Below are positions 7,185 through 10,892 of a DNA stretch of 10,892 bases, one piece after another. Source of the DNA: an uncultured Clostridia bacterium (GTDB lineage Bacteria; Bacillota; Clostridia; TANB77; CAG-508); contig CAKPKU010000049.1 in assembly GCA_934167365.1 (NCBI GenBank), forward strand, positions 1-10,892, in the 5' to 3' direction. The position numbers and the translations under genes are program-made. Within the stretch, counting starts at the first letter, position 1. Each line of letters begins with the position of its first letter. Under the pieces are notes generated by a model. That model searched no databases. It worked only from the letters and a program-made list of their open reading frames with translations, and was not told where the DNA came from.

Positions 7185-10100
7185 ATGCAAAAAAAGATTA
7201 GATGTGTATTTATAACTATTCTAGCAATTTTAGCAGTAATGGTTATGGCAAGTTCAAGATCAGAAGCCACTACCGTAAAGGTTAGTCCTTCTAAAACAAT
7301 GTATACAATAAATGGTAACACACGTATGTATAGATATAAAGAATCTTCAGGTACATACAATAACATTTATTGTTTGGATTATTGTGGAACATTAAATAGT
7401 GGTTCATACTATACAATAAGTTCCGATATTTATAATTTGACAAATAATCAAATTATTGAACTGTTTGGATCTGTTGAAAATTACAATAAAGCACTATGGG
7501 TAATGGACAACATGTTTTTAAGTGAAGATCAAAACAGTGATGAAATGATTACAATGATTGACCAGTTAAAGCAAGTATTACATACTGACATAGCAAAAGA
7601 TGCAATAAAAGAAAAATATAATTTATCAAATTTTAGTAATGAAAGTATGGATACAGCTATAAATCATGTATACCAAAACAAATGGTATAACGTATTTTAT
7701 AGTGTACAACAATGCGTATTATGGAATTACACAACAAATACAAAGTCATTCCCAGGATTAACAAAATTATATGGAGGATATAGCTTAGAGGGAAAATATT
7801 ATAATTGGATGTATACAGGGCTAAAAGCAGTTGCTGATACAAAAGGAAATTATAGCTCTCCAAATAAAAGCTCTAATGGAGTAAGTTCAATGCTTAATTC
7901 ATTAACAATGAGCTCTAGTAATGCAAAGGTTGATTTACAAAATAAAAAAATAGGACCTTTTGTAATTAATGGATATGACAAAGAAGTAATAACAAAAAAG
8001 AATTATGAAGTAAAAATAAATGGAACAAAATTAGCAACATCAGATTACACAATAACATTTGACGGAACAAATATATATATAAAAATAACAAATTCAGGTA
8101 TTGACTTATCAAATGTAAAAGTTGATATATCAGTTAATTTAATTGGAGTAGAAACAAAGGGAAATATTTTTTATAAACAAAGATCACAAGATATAGTTTA
8201 TTTAAAAAAGAATACAGTATCAAGAAAATTAAATGGTACAACAGAAGATACTGAATTTGACTTAAGATTATTAAAAAACATAGAAGCAGTATGGAGTGTA
8301 GACAATGAAACTTCAACAGAAAAATATAATATAGACAAACAAGATGATATATTAAAAACAAGAAAATTACAAAGAATGTCTACATTAAATAAGGGAAATA
8401 CAACTGAAATATGGTATACAAACAAATATCCAGTAAATGTAGCAACAGGAGATATTGTAAAATATGCAATAACAATATCAAATGAAGGTTCATTAGATGG
8501 ATATGCAACAAAAGTTACTGACTATATAGCAGATGGATTAGAGCTTGTAAGTAAAGATAATTTAGTAAAATTAGGAATTTTAAATAATAATGATGAATAT
8601 TATGGATGGACAAAAGGAAATTCAGAAAATGGATTTACAGAAATTTCGACAACATATTTATCAGACAAACAAATAAAAGCATACAACAAAGAATCAGATA
8701 CATTAGATACAAAAGTTATATATATATACTGTAAAGTTACAAGTAGCAAAACAGGAGCATTATTAAAAAATATTGCTGAAATAACAGCAGACAAAACAAC
8801 AAATATAAGTGGACAAGATGTAGATGATAGAGATTCAACACCAGGAAGTTTAAAAATGACAGACCTTTCAAATAATTGGAAAGGAAATAAAGGAAACCCT
8901 AATATAGAATCAACAGATATTAATAAAAAATATACATATGCAGGAAATGAAGATGATGATGATTTTGAAACTGTTAAAATTCAAAATTTTGATATGGCAC
9001 TTACAAAACAAATAACATCTGTAAAATATTCAGATAATAGTAGTATTGATCTTGATAGATTAATAGACATAAATAAAAGTGACTTAAACAATGCAAATGC
9101 AAGCAAAACAACAGCATCATATAATATGAATAAAAGTATTGTAAATGTAACAAATAACTCAATAATCACATATAGAATATACGTTTACAATGAAGGTGAT
9201 ATAAATGGATATGCTAAAAAAATAACAGATTATTTACCAAAGGGACTAGAATTTTATTCAGGCAATGTAAATGGAGTAAATTATAACTGGTCAGTAGCAA
9301 GTGGAGATAATGGAACAACAATTATATCAACAGATTATTTAGCAAATACATGCATATATGCATATAAAAATAATACATTAAGCTCTGCATATGTTGAAGT
9401 TCAATGTAAAGTAACATCTAATAATGTAGATGAAATACTAACAAACGTTGCGGAAATAACAGATTACGGATATTACATAAATAATACATATGTACAAAAC
9501 CAAAAGGAATCTAAATTAGATAGAGATTCAGTTCAAGATTCAGTAAAAGAAAATGCAAGCACTAATGAAATTTCAAATATGATTAAATCATATGAAAACA
9601 ATGTAAAAGGCTTAAACAAAGATTTAGAATATATTGATAAAAATGATACTGATTATGAAGATGATGATGATTTTGAATGGGTAAAAATATCAAATAAAGA
9701 GCTAGATTTAGCATTAAGAAAAAGTATATCAGCAGTAAATGGAAATGCAATAGTTAACGGATATAACCTAACAGAAAACAGACTACCAAAGGTAAATTCA
9801 GCATCAGTAGCAGCAGCATTAAGTACAGGAAATGCAGAATATTATCATAACAAAGAATATATAACAGTAAATGTAGATGATGAAATAACATATACAATAA
9901 GAGTATACAATGAAGGAAGTGCAGATGATTACTACGGATATGCAAAAACAATAACAGACTACTTACCAAACGGATTAACATTTGTACAAATTGATAATTC
10001 ATCAACAGCTAATTGGACAACAACATCTAAACAAGGAGACTCAAAAGTTGTATTAGAATATACAGGAAATAAAACATTAATGAGTGACAGCTTATCTAAA

Positions 10101-10892
10101 ATAGCAGAAAATAACAACAATAGTGATTTATATCAAACAGTATCTATTGTATGTAAAGTTAATAATGTAACAGGATATTTAACAAACAGAGCAGAAATTA
10201 CAAGTGAAGTTGCAACAGATGAAAATGGAAATATTGTAGAAGGAATTAAAGATAGAGATTCAACACCAGGAAGTCTAACATCAGACATATTAAAATTAGA
10301 AACTTACTACAAAGATTACAATAGAAAATATGGAATAAATGATACATATATTGATTATTACCCAGGAGAAGAAAACGGTAAAAAAGAAGATGATATAGAC
10401 TTTGAAACAGTATATGTAGAAGAAATAGAAAAAGTAGAAATAAGTGGAACAAAAACATGGAATGATAACGGAAACCAAGATGGAAAAAGACCAGAAAAAA
10501 TTAGAGTATACTTATTAGCTGATGGAGATGTTATTGCAAATAAAGTAATAAGTGAAGCAGAAGGATGGAAATATAGCTTTACAGATTTAGATAAATATAA
10601 AAATGGAAAAGAAATAGTATATTCCGTAGATGAAAGTCAAATAAATGAATATACAAAAACAGTAGAAGGATATAACTTAATAAATACACACAATCCAGAA
10701 AAAGTAGAAGTAAGCGGAACAAAAACCTGGAAAGATAATGGAAATAAAGATGGAAAAAGACCAGAAAAATTAACAGTATATTTATTAGCAGATGGAGTAA
10801 AAGTTGATTCAAAAGAGATAAGCGAAGCAACAGAATGGAAATATAGTTTTACAGGTCTAGATAAATATAAAGATGGAAAAGAAATAGTATAT
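7185..10892 (+). CDS. Large secreted thioester/isopeptide surface adhesin with Cna_B repeats (3'-partial)
   Basis: Open from ATG 7185 (AAGGAG 8 bases upstream) to the window edge: 1236 codons with no stop. Residues 1-28 are a signal peptide (QKKIR, a hydrophobic core, then SEA before Thr29). Residues about 55-220 resemble Gram-positive thioester domains: Cys63 in IYCLD and Gln176 in VQQCVLW (compare TQxAIW) are the expected crosslinking pair for covalent host attachment. Three related domains follow (about 357-556, 594-786, 830-1031), each beginning F/L-D-L/M-x-L-x-K, with a NEG...GYA...TDY core and ending near DRDS, linked by acidic DDDDFE-type stretches. From residue 1084 come Cna_B domains (SGTKTW, then EIVYSVDE). 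The missing end probably holds more Cna_B repeats and an LPxTG-type sortase signal; that is a prediction. Divergent from the glycosyltransferase. Confidence 0.9.
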   Translation, partial: MQKKIRCVFITILAILAVMVMASSRSEATTVKVSPSKTMYTINGNTRMYRYKESSGTYNNIYCLDYCGTLNSGSYYTISSDIYNLTNNQIIELFGSVENYNKALWVMDNMFLSEDQNSDEMITMIDQLKQVLHTDIAKDAIKEKYNLSNFSNESMDTAINHVYQNKWYNVFYSVQQCVLWNYTTNTKSFPGLTKLYGGYSLEGKYYNWMYTGLKAVADTKGNYSSPNKSSNGVSSMLNSLTMSSSNAKVDLQNKKIGPFVINGYDKEVITKKNYEVKINGTKLATSDYTITFDGTNIYIKITNSGIDLSNVKVDISVNLIGVETKGNIFYKQRSQDIVYLKKNTVSRKLNGTTEDTEFDLRLLKNIEAVWSVDNETSTEKYNIDKQDDILKTRKLQRMSTLNKGNTTEIWYTNKYPVNVATGDIVKYAITISNEGSLDGYATKVTDYIADGLELVSKDNLVKLGILNNNDEYYGWTKGNSENGFTEISTTYLSDKQIKAYNKESDTLDTKVIYIYCKVTSSKTGALLKNIAEITADKTTNISGQDVDDRDSTPGSLKMTDLSNNWKGNKGNPNIESTDINKKYTYAGNEDDDDFETVKIQNFDMALTKQITSVKYSDNSSIDLDRLIDINKSDLNNANASKTTASYNMNKSIVNVTNNSIITYRIYVYNEGDINGYAKKITDYLPKGLEFYSGNVNGVNYNWSVASGDNGTTIISTDYLANTCIYAYKNNTLSSAYVEVQCKVTSNNVDEILTNVAEITDYGYYINNTYVQNQKESKLDRDSVQDSVKENASTNEISNMIKSYENNVKGLNKDLEYIDKNDTDYEDDDDFEWVKISNKELDLALRKSISAVNGNAIVNGYNLTENRLPKVNSASVAAALSTGNAEYYHNKEYITVNVDDEITYTIRVYNEGSADDYYGYAKTITDYLPNGLTFVQIDNSSTANWTTTSKQGDSKVVLEYTGNKTLMSDSLSKIAENNNNSDLYQTVSIVCKVNNVTGYLTNRAEITSEVATDENGNIVEGIKDRDSTPGSLTSDILKLETYYKDYNRKYGINDTYIDYYPGEENGKKEDDIDFETVYVEEIEKVEISGTKTWNDNGNQDGKRPEKIRVYLLADGDVIANKVISEAEGWKYSFTDLDKYKNGKEIVYSVDESQINEYTKTVEGYNLINTHNPEKVEVSGTKTWKDNGNKDGKRPEKLTVYLLADGVKVDSKEISEATEWKYSFTGLDKYKDGKEIVY
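8253..10278 (+). repeat. Three diverged DUF11-like / isopeptide-type domain repeats inside the adhesin
   Basis: Protein-level repeats of about 200 residues. The aligned landmarks are an N-terminal Lys (FDLRLLK K364, FDMALTK K608, LDLALRK K846), the core ISNEGSLDGYATKVTDY / VYNEGDINGYAKKITDY / VYNEG...GYAKTITDY, an Asn before AEIT (N529, N754, N1001), and DRDSTPGSL or DRDSVQDS at the end. Lys and Asn are the right kind of residues, near opposite ends of each domain, for a self-formed isopeptide bond. That bond is inferred, not seen. Nucleotide identity between copies is low, so they are old duplications. Confidence 0.65.
10434..10892 (+). repeat. Tandem Cna_B repeat array, 270-bp period (runs off the window)
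   Basis: Copy 1 is 10434-10703 (90 codons) and copy 2 starts at 10704 and is cut at 10892. They are alike at the DNA level: both read E-V/I-S-G-T-K-T-W, D-N-G-N-x-D-G-K-R-P-E-K, Y-L-L-A-D-G, W-K-Y-S-F-T and L-D-K-Y-K-x-G-K-E-I-V-Y. Such recent duplicates usually vary in number between strains. Lys1090 and Lys1180 are the expected isopeptide lysines of the Cna_B fold. Confidence 0.85.

Noticed and set aside
7079..10830. Many minus-strand open frames opposite the adhesin (for example 7079-7366, 9754-10005, 10579-10830)
   Set aside because: They are Leu/Phe/Tyr-rich shadows created by the A-rich codons of the adhesin, with no good ribosome binding sites or family features.
8253..10892. Repeats in the right half as a CRISPR array or insertion sequence
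   Set aside because: The repeats are in-frame protein domains of about 200 and 90 codons with no spacer structure, terminal inverted repeats or transposase.

Overview
The window is very AT-rich. Leu is mostly TTA, Ile mostly ATA and Arg mostly AGA, Shine-Dalgarno sites are strong (AAGGAG, AAGGGGGA) and promoters look like sigma-A sites with extended -10 boxes. With a Mur ligase gene and a Gram-positive style adhesin, this points to a low-GC Bacillota, most likely a Clostridia-related and possibly gut-dwelling bacterium. That placement is inference from codon use and gene content. No rRNA, tRNA, CRISPR array or transposase was seen.

Left part (1-2245, plus strand): the 3' part of a murF gene, cut by the window edge and interrupted by one in-frame TAA at 77-79, then a gene for a type II (CbpA-like) DnaJ co-chaperone with its own promoter.

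Middle (2247-5300, plus strand): a compact transcription unit. A near-consensus promoter (TTGACA, 18 bp, extended TATAAT) starts 2 nt after the dnaJ stop. It drives an unrecognised 170-aa protein, an unrecognised 109-aa protein and a VirD4/TraG-type coupling ATPase, and ends at a bidirectional hairpin terminator. The ATPase gene is split by one extra base exactly at its Walker A motif. No relaxase, VirB4 or other type IV secretion gene lies nearby, so the coupling protein looks like an orphan within this view.

Right part (5300-10892): a divergent pair. On the minus strand is a cellulose-synthase-family (GT2) membrane glycosyltransferase with all catalytic motifs and a gating-loop-like motif but no PilZ domain. 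On the plus strand is a very large secreted surface protein, open at the window end after 1236 codons. It has a signal peptide, a probable Cys-Gln thioester adhesin domain, three DUF11-like/isopeptide-type domains joined by acidic linkers, and the start of a tandem array of Cna_B domains. Its 5' leader carries a long RNA hairpin. Together the pair suggests a cell-surface locus (polysaccharide plus adhesin), though a functional link is only inferred from adjacency.

The main points for follow-up are the two single-base lesions in otherwise well-conserved genes, the unknown pair upstream of the coupling ATPase, the structured leader, and the predicted covalent chemistry of the adhesin.
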